Shown here: positions 26,712 to 34,756 of the stretch, piece after piece
How the letters are laid out: the number at the start of each line of letters is the position of its first letter
Position numbering within the stretch: the stretch's first letter is position 1
From: JAEUIE01 sp046350055
GTDB lineage: Bacteria > Planctomycetota > Planctomycetia > Gemmatales > HRBIN36
Direction of reading: 5' to 3'
Length of the DNA stretch: 64,000 bases
NCBI GenBank assembly: GCA_046350055.1
Contig: JAXMBC010000001.1
Span: 5,695,072 to 5,759,071 of the forward strand
Notes under the pieces: generated by a model
The model's database searches: none
What the model saw: only the letters and a program-made list of their open reading frames with translations
What the model was told of the DNA's origin: nothing
Program-made: the position numbers and the translations under genes

Positions 26712-27527
26712 TCATGGCCCCACGGCCCGGCGCTGCAGTCCCTCTTTTCGTCGAACATCCAGTACTTGACCAGGTGGCGCGTCGAGGTTGCCATACCTCT
26801 CGAAGTAAAGTCGCAGGCTGGAAAGCTTCTCCTCGGCCATGGGTTCTTCCAGGCTACTCCCATGCAGTGTCTGCCAGATGATAGAGGTGCCTGCCTGGGT
26901 TTTCAGGTGGAGTTCCACGAGATCGAGCGGCTTGTTCCGCACGAGGTGAAGGCTGACAATCTTCCAGGCAGACAGCTCGTTCTGCAGTTGTGATGCAAGT
27001 TGCCCGGCCTGTGGCAGCCATTGCATGGCGTCGTTGGTGCGATCCTCCCAGCCGACGAGTGGAATCAACTGTTGAACAGCCAGCTTCGGAAAGGGCGTGA
27101 AGAGTTTGCCATAGCGATCGACCAGTTGTATCTGGCCCGACCTCTCCAGCCGGGCTACAGGTGTGCGAAATGTCAGATCTAACTGCAATGTCCCCTGCCC
27201 CGTAATGGCAACGCGGCTTACCGATTCCACCCATTCATGTCTGATGGCTGCCTGCCGCAGACGGTCCAGAAAACCTGGCTCTGCAACCGGAAGTGTGTCG
27301 CCGAAGGCTCCAATCGCTTTGACTTCACGCAGGAACTCCTCCCTCGACATGGGAGGCGTAGATGTGAGCTGAACCTGGTCCCAACGAAACGACTGCAGTG
27401 CGACTCTATCATTCAGCAACAGTACGACGAGCAATAGCACGGGGATCAGCACGCAAGCCAGATAGGCCAGCCGCTTGCCCCACTCGGCGGGGGTACTTTC
27501 TGGAGGTGGAGTGACAAGCCGAGCCAT
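26712..27527 (-). CDS. FtsQ/DivIB-like cell-envelope protein
   Basis: 271 aa. A short cytosolic N-terminus, one transmembrane helix (LAYLACVLIPVLLLVVLLL, residues about 20-40), then a POTRA-like domain (FRWDQVQLTSTPPMSREEF to WVESVSRVAITGQGTLQLDL) and a beta domain (RTPVARLERSGQIQLVDRYG, PLVGWEDRTND). This order fits FtsQ/DivIB. It lies 34 bases downstream of murB on the same strand, the usual mur/ftsQ neighbourhood. Planctomycetes generally lack FtsZ, so its role in division there is unresolved. Confidence 0.7.
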   Translation of the reverse strand: MARLVTPPPESTPAEWGKRLAYLACVLIPVLLLVVLLLNDRVALQSFRWDQVQLTSTPPMSREEFLREVKAIGAFGDTLPVAEPGFLDRLRQAAIRHEWVESVSRVAITGQGTLQLDLTFRTPVARLERSGQIQLVDRYGKLFTPFPKLAVQQLIPLVGWEDRTNDAMQWLPQAGQLASQLQNELSAWKIVSLHLVRNKPLDLVELHLKTQAGTSIIWQTLHGSSLEEPMAEEKLSSLRLYFERYGNLDAPPGQVLDVRRKEGLQRRAVGP

Positions 27528-27561
27528 CCATGATCCCTGCTGCTGCCGTTAGGAAAATCGC

Positions 27562-28449
27562 CTACCACACAACCAGGCTGGGCTGCAATACCTCGCCCAT
27601 CCGTTCTTCCACCTGGGTCTGGACCTTCTCCATCAATTCCAGCACATCGTTCGTCCGTGCCTTGTCGGTGACCACGACATAATTGGCATCACGCTCACAG
27701 AGAGATGCATGGCCTACTTTGTTCAGCTGCGCGCTGGCTTTGACGATCAGCTGGTTCGCTGTACCGCCCGGTGGATCACGAAACAGCTTGGCAGTGTGAT
27801 GCTGCGAAAGGGGCTGGTGGATACGGGCATGAATCCAGTTCTTCCGCAGGCGTTTGACCATGGCTTCCGGTTGATCCGGTTGCAAAATGAACTCCGCCCC
27901 CAGAATGATGGCTCCATCCGGCGTGGAGAGGAGTTGATCAATGGGAACATCATCGCGGCCATGCCAGGCCACCTTGCCGCTTGCGTCGAGCAGTTCAACC
28001 CGACTGACGAACTGGCTGAGCGGCCCGGTCTTGACCTTTAAATCATTCTTGAGCGCGCCACCCACAGTCCCGGGCACGCTGACAAGGCTTTCCAACCCAC
28101 CGAGCCCATGCCGGGCAGCAGTGGAGAGCAACTGACTCAGCGTCGCACCGGTGCGTGCTTCAATCTTGTTGTCCTTGACAGTAATGGCCTGAAAGGCTGG
28201 GGTAGCAAAATGGATCACGATGCCATCAAAGCCCGTGTCCTTGACCAGGATATTGCTGCCACTGCCAAGAAAGCGAACGTCAACCTTGCTCTTGCTGGCC
28301 GCTTGGAGCACGCCAATCAGTGTGGCTACATCCGCCGGCCGAACCAGCGCTGCCGCTGTTCCCCCAATGCCCAGAGACGTCAATGGGCTTAGGGGTGCCT
28401 TCTTTACTACACAATTCGACCAGTTATCCAGAAACGCCAGTGAAGGCAT
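27562..28449 (-). CDS. murB: UDP-N-acetylenolpyruvoylglucosamine reductase (MurB) homologue lacking expected catalytic residues
   Basis: 295 aa. FAD-binding landmarks are clear: SLGIGGTAAALVRP, FLGSGSNILVKDTGFDG and SLVSVPGTVGGA. MurB reduces UDP-GlcNAc-enolpyruvate in peptidoglycan synthesis. The proton-donor serine/cysteine normally found before the FKNP motif is K221 in TAKLFRDP, and the C-terminal catalytic glutamate (LEPE type) is S291 in LQPSLVVW. The arginine of the YRDS region may survive as R165. It could be a diverged enzyme using other residues or an inactive homologue. First of a unit with the FtsQ-like gene; AGGAT precedes ATG 28449. Confidence 0.85.
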   Translation of the reverse strand: MPSLAFLDNWSNCVVKKAPLSPLTSLGIGGTAAALVRPADVATLIGVLQAASKSKVDVRFLGSGSNILVKDTGFDGIVIHFATPAFQAITVKDNKIEARTGATLSQLLSTAARHGLGGLESLVSVPGTVGGALKNDLKVKTGPLSQFVSRVELLDASGKVAWHGRDDVPIDQLLSTPDGAIILGAEFILQPDQPEAMVKRLRKNWIHARIHQPLSQHHTAKLFRDPPGGTANQLIVKASAQLNKVGHASLCERDANYVVVTDKARTNDVLELMEKVQTQVEERMGEVLQPSLVVW

Positions 28450-28529
28450 GATTCATCCTGCCTGTATGTTACTCCATCAGCCTACGGTGCGCGGAAAGCA
28501 GAAGCAAGTCAGGAGCCATGGCAACCTGA

Positions 28530-28895
28530 TCAGGCGAGAAAGGCTTTGACTGCTTCCACCATGGCAGGCTTGCCTACCTGATTCTTTCCGAAGCCTGGCG
28601 AAGCTCCCGCAGCTATAGCTTCCTGCTGATATTCAGGGTAATTACTCAAGAGCACCATGGGAGTTGCGACTTGATGCTCTTTCAGCCTCTTGATCAAGGC
28701 GATACCCGAGTCCTGGTTGATATCGAACACGCGGTTCACGACGATCAAATCGTATTTATGTTGCTTGACAAGTTGTTCTGCCTCAGCAGCAGTGTCCACG
28801 CCTTGCACGTCGACCGAAAAATGCTGCTGAAGTGCACTTTGTAATGTTCCGAAGTCATACGCGCAATTGCCTACGCTGAGAACCTTTTTGGCCAT
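28530..28895 (-). CDS. Degenerate CheY-like receiver protein
   Basis: 121 aa with receiver fold and no output domain. The phosphoacceptor position reads YDLIVVNRVFD (N for D), and the acidic pocket at the N-terminus is VLSVGNCAYD rather than a DD pair. The lysine loop is retained as FGKNQV. It is therefore probably not phosphorylated in the normal way and may act as a docking or pseudo-receiver module. It lies 26 bases downstream of a protein kinase gene on the same strand, suggesting cotranscription. Confidence 0.75.
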   Translation of the reverse strand: MAKKVLSVGNCAYDFGTLQSALQQHFSVDVQGVDTAAEAEQLVKQHKYDLIVVNRVFDINQDSGIALIKRLKEHQVATPMVLLSNYPEYQQEAIAAGASPGFGKNQVGKPAMVEAVKAFLA

Positions 28896-28921
28896 GAGGC
28901 TTGATCTCCGTGACTGGGATG

Positions 28922-30007
28922 TTACCGGCCGTGGGCCAGGTCGCGCATCATATGAGCTACCGCCATGGCAGTAGGAGGGCGCTGGGTCGGCTCTTTTGCC
29001 AGCAACTGGCCCAGCAGTATTGCCACCTCACTCGGCGCACTGGGAATAAAGTCAAGAATATCAGGTACTGGTGCGTGTCGATGATGCTTGATCTTCTGTG
29101 AAACTGTCATGCCTTTTTCAAAACTGAAAGGTGGCTTGCCTGTCAGTGCGTAAAAGAATGTGCAGCCCAGGGCATAGAGATCCGATGCAGGAACTGGCAA
29201 ACGATCCGGATAGGTCTGCTCCGGTGCCATGTACGACAGGGTGCCTGCAATATTACCTTTGCCACTGAGGCTGGCACGCTCCGGCGGACGTGCCAGGTCA
29301 ATCGCCAGTCCGAAGTCGAGAATCTTGCAGCGCGTCCCGTGGCTGAGTTTCCTTACTTCACGTGGCATGATCATGACATTGGCTGGTTTCAGATCAGCAT
29401 GCACAATGCCATTGCGGTGAGCATGATCGAGGGCAATGGCAAGGTCCGCCATGAGTCGTGCCGCGGGCCCGAGCTCCATGGGACCATTCAAGTGTACATG
29501 ACGAAAAATGTCGGTACCCGGTACATATTCGAGTGCGAGACACAGCACACCCTTGATGTAGCGCAGAAATTGCACCTTGGTGATGCCGGGATGGTCGAGC
29601 CGTTTACCCACCAGCGCTTCACGATGAAAACGATCCACCAGGTGAGGCATCTGCTCTGCCTTGTTGGGCGGCAGCACCTTGATGGCTAAGAGCTCGTTGG
29701 TCTGACGATCATTTGCCAGGAAGACATGAGCCATGCCGCCTTTTCCCAGCGGAGCCAGCATTTCCATATTGCCCAGCATCAGGCCCTTGCAGCGTCCTGA
29801 AAGAATCGCCTCCGCCTGGTATTTGCTCAATTTACCGTGTCGCACCAGTTCGAGTGAAAGCTCCTCGGGCGTCACAGGTGGATCGAGCTTGGTGCTGGCG
29901 CGATAGTGCTCCATATCCTCAGGCGTAAGCAGCCGAGTATGTTCCAGATCATTCAGAAAATCGACCAGTTCCGGCATGGTCTGGTGTTCAATAATCGCAG
30001 TAGACAT
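28922..30007 (-). CDS. Cytosolic Ser/Thr protein kinase (Hanks type), HAD rather than HRD
   Basis: 361 aa from ATG 30007; a TTG at 30043 is in frame but weak. The first 85 residues are the planctomycete N-terminal helical module (FLNDLEHTRLLTPEDME, KLSKYQAEAILSGRCKGLML). The kinase core has the glycine loop LGKGGMAHVF, lysine in LLAIKVLPP, catalytic HADLKPANVMI (arginine of HRD replaced by alanine), DFGLAIDL and the APE-like MAPEQTYP. No transmembrane segment or sensor domain follows. Loss of the RD arginine implies activation without activation-loop phosphorylation. Confidence 0.9.
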   Translation of the reverse strand: MSTAIIEHQTMPELVDFLNDLEHTRLLTPEDMEHYRASTKLDPPVTPEELSLELVRHGKLSKYQAEAILSGRCKGLMLGNMEMLAPLGKGGMAHVFLANDRQTNELLAIKVLPPNKAEQMPHLVDRFHREALVGKRLDHPGITKVQFLRYIKGVLCLALEYVPGTDIFRHVHLNGPMELGPAARLMADLAIALDHAHRNGIVHADLKPANVMIMPREVRKLSHGTRCKILDFGLAIDLARPPERASLSGKGNIAGTLSYMAPEQTYPDRLPVPASDLYALGCTFFYALTGKPPFSFEKGMTVSQKIKHHRHAPVPDILDFIPSAPSEVAILLGQLLAKEPTQRPPTAMAVAHMMRDLAHGR

Positions 30008-30101
30008 CGAAAGGGTCACAGGTGCAGTGAAAGCACGGTTCAACTAATCATACCATTGGAAAAAGTGCCCGGCATGAAAAGCTGCGGAAATGACATATGA
30101 G

Positions 30102-30135
30102 CAGACAAATGGCATGGAGAATGCCGATTTGTCTG
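30102..30135 (-). terminator. Hairpin after the lipoprotein gene
   Basis: CAGACAAAT plus GGCAT pairs with ATGCC and ATTTGTCTG (one bulged base) across a five-base loop, starting a few bases past the lipoprotein stop. There is no T-run, so it may be factor-assisted or an RNA-stabilising end. Confidence 0.5.
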
Positions 30136-30138
30136 ATG

Positions 30139-30327
30139 TTATTGCTTGGGTGCATGGGCCGGGGGAGACTTGGTCACCTTGGTTTTGGAAAACACTTTGC
30201 TGTCGGGAATGGTTGTTTTCCCTTTGGTAGCAGTCTCTTCACTACAGCCACTCACGACAACCAGTAGACTGCCCAGCGCCAAGGTCCTGCAGACCGATGC
30301 AATCACTGCATGAACACGCCTAGCCAT
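30139..30327 (-). CDS. Small lipoprotein downstream of DUF1559
   Basis: 62 aa. MARRVHAVIASVCRTLALGS plus LLVVVSGC is a lipoprotein signal peptide with lipobox cysteine 28; the mature part is only 34 residues, polar and lysine/proline rich. GGGAGAC precedes the ATG. It lies 16 bases after the DUF1559 stop, so the two form an operon. Small lipoproteins in this position are common in planctomycetes; function unknown. Confidence 0.75.
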   Translation of the reverse strand: MARRVHAVIASVCRTLALGSLLVVVSGCSEETATKGKTTIPDSKVFSKTKVTKSPPAHAPKQ

Positions 30328-30343
30328 CCCCGTCTCCCTGGTG

Positions 30344-31474
30344 CTATTCCAGAATTGAACTGGTATCGTTGCTGAACCCATCCCGGCGACCGGCGATTTG
30401 CTGTAACACTGCCCAGTCGCTGGTGAAGCTGAGCGTTGGCGTTGTCGTGCTGCCATACTTGACAGTTCGCACGGACGCATCGCCAAAGCAGAATTGTACA
30501 CCAGCCGCATGGCGACTGCTGAAGCGGAACCAGTGCGCACCGTCCTGCCCGGGGATAGGTGCATCACCCAGAGCTGGTGGATCATCGTCGTCACAGTTGA
30601 CATTCGCCCTGCCAAGACCATATCCGGTTGACATGGCCCCCACTCCCATCCAGGCCCACGAATGTACCCGTGGCCCCACACCATTACCGCCCAACCCTTC
30701 ACCAAACAACAGCGTATTGCTCGTTCCGTCCTGCACGGTGAGCTGACCCAGTGAGATACTGGAGCGATTGCACATCACACCTTCCCAGCGACTGTAGTAA
30801 TTGTTCACTTCGCCATTGCCAGCGGCACCAGCTACGCCTGTGTAGTTGGTGCGGCCGAGAGCATTGGCATAAACCGGGTTGCCAATGTCCTCAGGATGCA
30901 AGCCTGCCACGATGCCGTTAGCGACATGCGTCGTCAGCACCACGCCTTCGCTGGTGTCTTCATCCACGGTATCTGATGGGCATTTGAAAATCTTGAGACG
31001 CACCTGCCCGGTGTTCGGCTGGATATTACCTGAGGAATTCCACCAGGCCATATGCTCCCGTTCCAGCGCGTACTGCAACGGAGGGCCTGCGGGAACCGGT
31101 CCCAGTGTCGGATACGTCTGTTGCGTTCCCCAGAGTTGCTTGTACAAGTTGTCCTGTTCGAGATAGGGCAACAGAATAGTCAAACAACTGATCCACGGCC
31201 CCCGATCCGGACTGGCATCCGGTGTAACATTGGTGCCACCATTACGGAGAAACGGACCAAAGTAGCCCGGCGGTAGCTTGTTGTAATCGTTGTGGTAGTT
31301 GTGGGCAGCAACGCCAATTTGCCGCAGATTACTGGCACACAGCATCTTGTTGGCAGCTTCACGCACTTTCTGAATGGCAGGCAGCAGCAAAGCCATCAGC
31401 AAGGCAATGATGGCAATGACCACCAGCAGTTCTATCAGAGTAAATCCAGAACGCTTGTGTTGTGGAGCAGGCAT
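30344..31474 (-). CDS. DUF1559 family protein with canonical prepilin signal
   Basis: 376 aa from ATG 31474, which has GAGG eight bases upstream; an upstream in-frame start at 31543 is rejected because it lies within the leader repeat region. The N-terminus KRSGFTLIELLVVIAIIALL is a canonical type IV prepilin cleavage motif. It is followed by KVREAANKMLCASNLRQIG, NYHNDYNKLPPGYF, FKCPSDTV, GRTNYTGVAGAAGNG and WFRFSSRHAAGVQF. Compare the paralogue at 6129, whose signal is degenerate. Probably an exported pseudopilin-like protein. Confidence 0.92.
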   Translation of the reverse strand: MPAPQHKRSGFTLIELLVVIAIIALLMALLLPAIQKVREAANKMLCASNLRQIGVAAHNYHNDYNKLPPGYFGPFLRNGGTNVTPDASPDRGPWISCLTILLPYLEQDNLYKQLWGTQQTYPTLGPVPAGPPLQYALEREHMAWWNSSGNIQPNTGQVRLKIFKCPSDTVDEDTSEGVVLTTHVANGIVAGLHPEDIGNPVYANALGRTNYTGVAGAAGNGEVNNYYSRWEGVMCNRSSISLGQLTVQDGTSNTLLFGEGLGGNGVGPRVHSWAWMGVGAMSTGYGLGRANVNCDDDDPPALGDAPIPGQDGAHWFRFSSRHAAGVQFCFGDASVRTVKYGSTTTPTLSFTSDWAVLQQIAGRRDGFSNDTSSILE

Positions 31475-31491
31475 AAGGACCTCGAGCAGAA

Positions 31492-31531
31492 GGTATAACG
31501 AAGATAGACCCACTATATACTTCGTTATACC
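31492..31531. promoter_or_regulatory. loxP-like 12-bp-arm inverted repeat in the DUF1559 leader
   Basis: GGTATAACGAAG (31492-31503) and CTTCGTTATACC (31520-31531) are perfect inverted arms around a 16-base spacer, 18 bases upstream of the DUF1559 start codon. It could act as an operator, a leader hairpin over the initiation region, or a recombination site. Confidence 0.5.
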
Positions 31532-31739
31532 ACATTGCAACAACGTTTTACCATTTTCATACGACGCCGCTCTGCTCGATGTTCATGCAAGTGGTTTCAG
31601 TACATAGACATTCTCGCACCGGCTCATATAAAATCTGCCCTACACAGGTGTGTTGGAACACGTTCCACCAACATGCGAGTAGTCCCGTGAAGCTGGCCCT
31701 CTGCAAACCAGAGTGACGCCAAAGAAGGATGACCGTTCC

Positions 31740-31952
31740 ATGGCAGTACCCAAACGACGTACCTCCAAAGCAGCCAAGGGCAAACGCCGCAGCCACATTA
31801 ATACGGCCAAGGCTGTGCGACACCAGTACTGTGCCCAGTGTGGCGAACCCGTGCTCCCTCACCGGGTCTGCGCTGCCTGTGGCTTCTATGCACAAAAAGG
31901 CCAGACTGAATCCCGTCATCCGCTCAAGGAAGCAGCGACCCAGGAGAAGTAG
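31740..31952 (+). CDS. rpmF: 50S ribosomal protein L32
   Basis: 70 aa. MAVPKRRTSKAAKGKRRSH is the L32 N-terminus. The zinc ribbon is complete with two CxxC pairs (YCAQCG and VCAACG), so this is the zinc-containing form. AAGGA precedes ATG 31740. Its coupling to plsX three bases downstream is a widely conserved arrangement. Confidence 0.97.
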   Translation: MAVPKRRTSKAAKGKRRSHINTAKAVRHQYCAQCGEPVLPHRVCAACGFYAQKGQTESRHPLKEAATQEK

Positions 31953-31955
31953 TCC

Positions 31956-32990
31956 ATGCGTATCGCCCTGGATGTCATGGGTGGCGATCACGGGCCCGCT
32001 CCCGTGGTGGCTGGTGGATTGGAAGCCGTTCAGACCAACATCAATTTGATGCTGACCCTCGTAGGCGACCGCGCCCAGATTGAACCCTGCCTCGCCAACC
32101 TCTCCGAAGAGCTGAAAGCTCGTGTCTCCATTCATCACGCCAGTCAGGTGCTGACGATGGAAGACCATCCGCTCCTGGGACTCCGCAAGAAGCCTGATTG
32201 CTCCATCCTGCGCACCTGGCAACTCCTCGCCGAACACAAAGTCGAGGCCATTGTTTCGCCAGGCAACACTGGCGCTGTCGTGGCTGCCGGCTTGCGACTC
32301 AAGAAGTTTCTCAAGTATGTCCGCCGGCCCGGCATTGCCACCGTCATGCCCACACTGAAGGGCCCTTGTGTCATGATCGACGTGGGAGCAAATGCCTCCC
32401 CCAAAGCCACTCACCTGTTTCAATATGGTGTGATGGGCGCGATCTACGCCAAGAAGATCTGTAACAAAGAACAGCCCACGATCGGCCTGATGAACATAGG
32501 TTCCGAATCAGCCAAGGGACATGACCTGGCAAAGGAAACGTACGAACTGTTCAAGGCCAGCCACCTGGCTGATCGCTTCATCGGCAATATTGAAGGACGC
32601 GATATTCATCGAGGGGCCGTCGATGTCGTGGTGTGTGACGGCTTTGTGGGCAACGTGATTCTGAAGGTGTGCGAAGGGCTGTTCGAGTTCATTCTCAAGA
32701 TGACTGGCCAGGCCCTGACGACCGCTTTGGATGTTGAAAAGATGCAGGGGCTGGGCGCGATCAAAATGCTGGCGGAGAAGTATGATTATGCTTCCGTCGG
32801 TGGCGCGCCGCTTCTTGGTGTTGATGGCATCTGTATCATCTGCCATGGATCGAGCAAGGAACGAGCGATCAAGAACGCACTGCTGCTCGCTGCCAAGGAA
32901 GTGGACGCCGGGCTGAACCAGCACATTGTTAAGGAGCTGGAAGAAGATCCCGCTCTCGCCGCTGCCGCCGCCAACGAGGCGGATGATTAG
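31956..32990 (+). CDS. plsX: Phosphate acyltransferase PlsX
   Basis: 344 aa. MRIALDVMGGDHGPAPVVAG is diagnostic, followed by SPGNTGAVVAAGL, PTLKGPCVMIDVGAN, GLMNIGSESAKGHDL, GNIEGRDI and VCDGFVGNVILK. Converts acyl-ACP to acyl phosphate for membrane phospholipid synthesis. It begins three bases after rpmF. Two accessory genes follow closely on the same strand. Confidence 0.97.
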   Translation: MRIALDVMGGDHGPAPVVAGGLEAVQTNINLMLTLVGDRAQIEPCLANLSEELKARVSIHHASQVLTMEDHPLLGLRKKPDCSILRTWQLLAEHKVEAIVSPGNTGAVVAAGLRLKKFLKYVRRPGIATVMPTLKGPCVMIDVGANASPKATHLFQYGVMGAIYAKKICNKEQPTIGLMNIGSESAKGHDLAKETYELFKASHLADRFIGNIEGRDIHRGAVDVVVCDGFVGNVILKVCEGLFEFILKMTGQALTTALDVEKMQGLGAIKMLAEKYDYASVGGAPLLGVDGICIICHGSSKERAIKNALLLAAKEVDAGLNQHIVKELEEDPALAAAAANEADD

Positions 32991-33002
32991 TTGGAGACAA
33001 GG

Positions 33003-33383
33003 ATGTATGGAAAGGCCAAAAAGCCTCTTGATACCACTCCTTATCCTCGATCGCCACTCAGTCAAGATTTGACCCAGGGTATTGCCCCTGGGAGGTATGC
33101 CTATGCCGTGGATACCTGCGAGATTATTCATGTGATACCTGATGGACTTCATGTTCATCCGCTCATTCTGGGACAGGGGTCCAGCGCGCTGTACGCAGGG
33201 GATCTCGTTATCAGCGAGATGGGTGTTGTTGATGAGATCACCAATTTGAGTGGCACCTTTCGCTTCCGCAATCAGCGTTCACTTTGTTGTGTGGTCCAAC
33301 ATCTGCATTCATTAGGCTTCACGGTGAACCGAGTAATCTGGTATTGCCCAACAGGCAGTCGTATACGACAATTGAGTTGTTAA
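33003..33383 (+). CDS. Small uncharacterised protein with ALYAGDL / TNLSGTF motifs
   Basis: 126 aa from ATG 33003, preceded by GGAGACAAGG; TTG 32991 is in frame but weaker. No characterised family was recognised. Readable landmarks are MYGKAKKPLDTTPYPRSPL, GRYAYAVD, HVHPLILGQGSSALYAGDLV, ITNLSGTF and a C-terminal GFTVNRVIWYCPTG. Proteins with an ALYAGDL...TNLSGTF core appear, from memory, in Gemmata-type genomes. It lies 12 bases after plsX and 13 bases before the cREC gene, so it is probably in the same transcript. Role unknown; association with the cREC partner suggests a nucleotide-signal or conflict function. Confidence 0.65.
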   Translation: MYGKAKKPLDTTPYPRSPLSQDLTQGIAPGRYAYAVDTCEIIHVIPDGLHVHPLILGQGSSALYAGDLVISEMGVVDEITNLSGTFRFRNQRSLCCVVQHLHSLGFTVNRVIWYCPTGSRIRQLSC

Positions 33384-33396
33384 TGGCAGGCAGGTC

Positions 33397-33849
33397 ATGA
33401 AGAACACCATCCTCATACTCGAAGATAACAGTGAGCGAACTGAAGTCATGAAACAATGGCTACAAGATCGACTCTATATGTTTCGGCATGAGTTCTTCGA
33501 CATGCCCAAACCGCTGATTGAACGACTCAATGCTATCTCCGCTGATGTGCTCGTCATAGCACTCGACCATGACTTGAATGATGTGGTAGATAACCCTGCA
33601 GACGCGACGGGTATGGACGTTGTCGAATACCTGATTCAGAAATCGCCTGCATTCCCTGTATTGGTCCATTCCACGAACACCCTGGCTGCTAGCAGGATGG
33701 TCAAGAAGTTGAAGAAGAACCACTGGCAAGTCGAACGTGTGATTCCCTTCGACGACACCACCTGGATTGGCACGGAATGGCTGCCCGCCTTGAGACAGTT
33801 GATCGAAAGCAATTATGCGGAACGTGCAATCCCTCAGTTCAGCAACTAG
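33397..33849 (+). CDS. Cyclic-phosphate-processing receiver-like (cREC) protein
   Basis: 150 aa. A receiver-like fold starts TILILEDNSERTEVM; the core is VIALDHDLND (D57, D59), TGMDVVEYLI, VLVHSTNTLAASRM (H91, N94) and a C-terminal WQVERVIPFDDTTWI. The HSTN element and DHDL core match the predicted cyclic-phosphate-processing receiver domain described in bacterial conflict-system surveys. The assignment is by motif memory only. It is last in the run rpmF, plsX, small protein, cREC. Biochemical activity is not established. Confidence 0.65.
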   Translation: MKNTILILEDNSERTEVMKQWLQDRLYMFRHEFFDMPKPLIERLNAISADVLVIALDHDLNDVVDNPADATGMDVVEYLIQKSPAFPVLVHSTNTLAASRMVKKLKKNHWQVERVIPFDDTTWIGTEWLPALRQLIESNYAERAIPQFSN

Positions 33850-33897
33850 CTTTCATTGCTCCCGCATACACCATGGTTGCCATGAATGGAGTCTTTA

Positions 33898-34752
33898 ATG
33901 CGACGATGGATCGTTTTTGCAACCTTGATCGTATTGACCACCGCTATCCGTGCGTGGGATCATCCTGACAATGTGCTCTTCCAACGCCTCCAGCAACCGG
34001 GGCTGCGTGCCGACGATCAAGGGATTCCGCTTCCTGCCCCCTTCTTTGCAGACGGCCTTACGCTAGCGCAACAGCGGAGCATCCTGCAGAACCTTCCCGG
34101 GCGCACCCAGGAAGTGGACGAGCTGCTGCGTCCATCTGCCGTTGCTCCGTTCATAGTGAAGTTCACAGACCTGCCCGTGAAAAACAGCCAGATGCCCTTG
34201 CGGGCCATCGATCTGGTCTTTGTCACTCCCGGCACGCTCGACAAGCTTGCGCAAAGCGATGTGCTTGATCGCCTGCTCAACAGTGGAAGAACCGACGCCA
34301 CCATTCAGCCACTGACCCAGGCACCGCAAGGCGTAGCGGGGCGTGCTGCACAGGAAGCGCAGGCTCATGTAGCCATGCCGCTGATGGATAAGGTGCAGCT
34401 TGAAGGAACAATTCACACGATGTGGACACGCACCAAAGATTCACTCTTGCTCGCCGGCCAGCTCGACCCTCGCTACACCAGCGACAGCAAATTTCCCAAC
34501 CGCTGGCGACTGCTCAAGCGAGATGCTGAGGGCAAGCTGCTGCCGCAACCTACCGGCACGCCCTACGAGGCGGCAGCGTTCTATTTCAAGTTTACTCCAC
34601 TCGCAGGGAATCCCAACGCGCTACTTGTCGAGTGGCATCTCGTCTTTGCAGAACCGGCGGATTGGTTCGACGGAGCAAACCTGCTCCGGTCGAAGCTGCC
34701 CATCGTTCTTCAGACGAAAATCCGTGCCTTCCGCCGCGACCTGATGCGGTGA
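33898..34752 (+). CDS. Secreted hypothetical protein, about 284 aa
   Basis: ATG 33898 is chosen because GGAG lies six bases upstream; ATG 33886 is in frame. MRRWIVFATLIVLTTAIRAW is a signal peptide. The remainder is a globular, mixed alpha/beta protein with no recognised catalytic motif (landmarks FFADGLTLAQQRSILQNL, PLRAIDLVFVTPGTLDKLA, YFKFTPLAGNPNALLVEWH). Convergent with, and four bases from, the next gene. Function unknown; the second half has the look of a planctomycete-restricted family. Confidence 0.7.
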   Translation: MRRWIVFATLIVLTTAIRAWDHPDNVLFQRLQQPGLRADDQGIPLPAPFFADGLTLAQQRSILQNLPGRTQEVDELLRPSAVAPFIVKFTDLPVKNSQMPLRAIDLVFVTPGTLDKLAQSDVLDRLLNSGRTDATIQPLTQAPQGVAGRAAQEAQAHVAMPLMDKVQLEGTIHTMWTRTKDSLLLAGQLDPRYTSDSKFPNRWRLLKRDAEGKLLPQPTGTPYEAAAFYFKFTPLAGNPNALLVEWHLVFAEPADWFDGANLLRSKLPIVLQTKIRAFRRDLMR

Positions 34753-34756
34753 CGAC

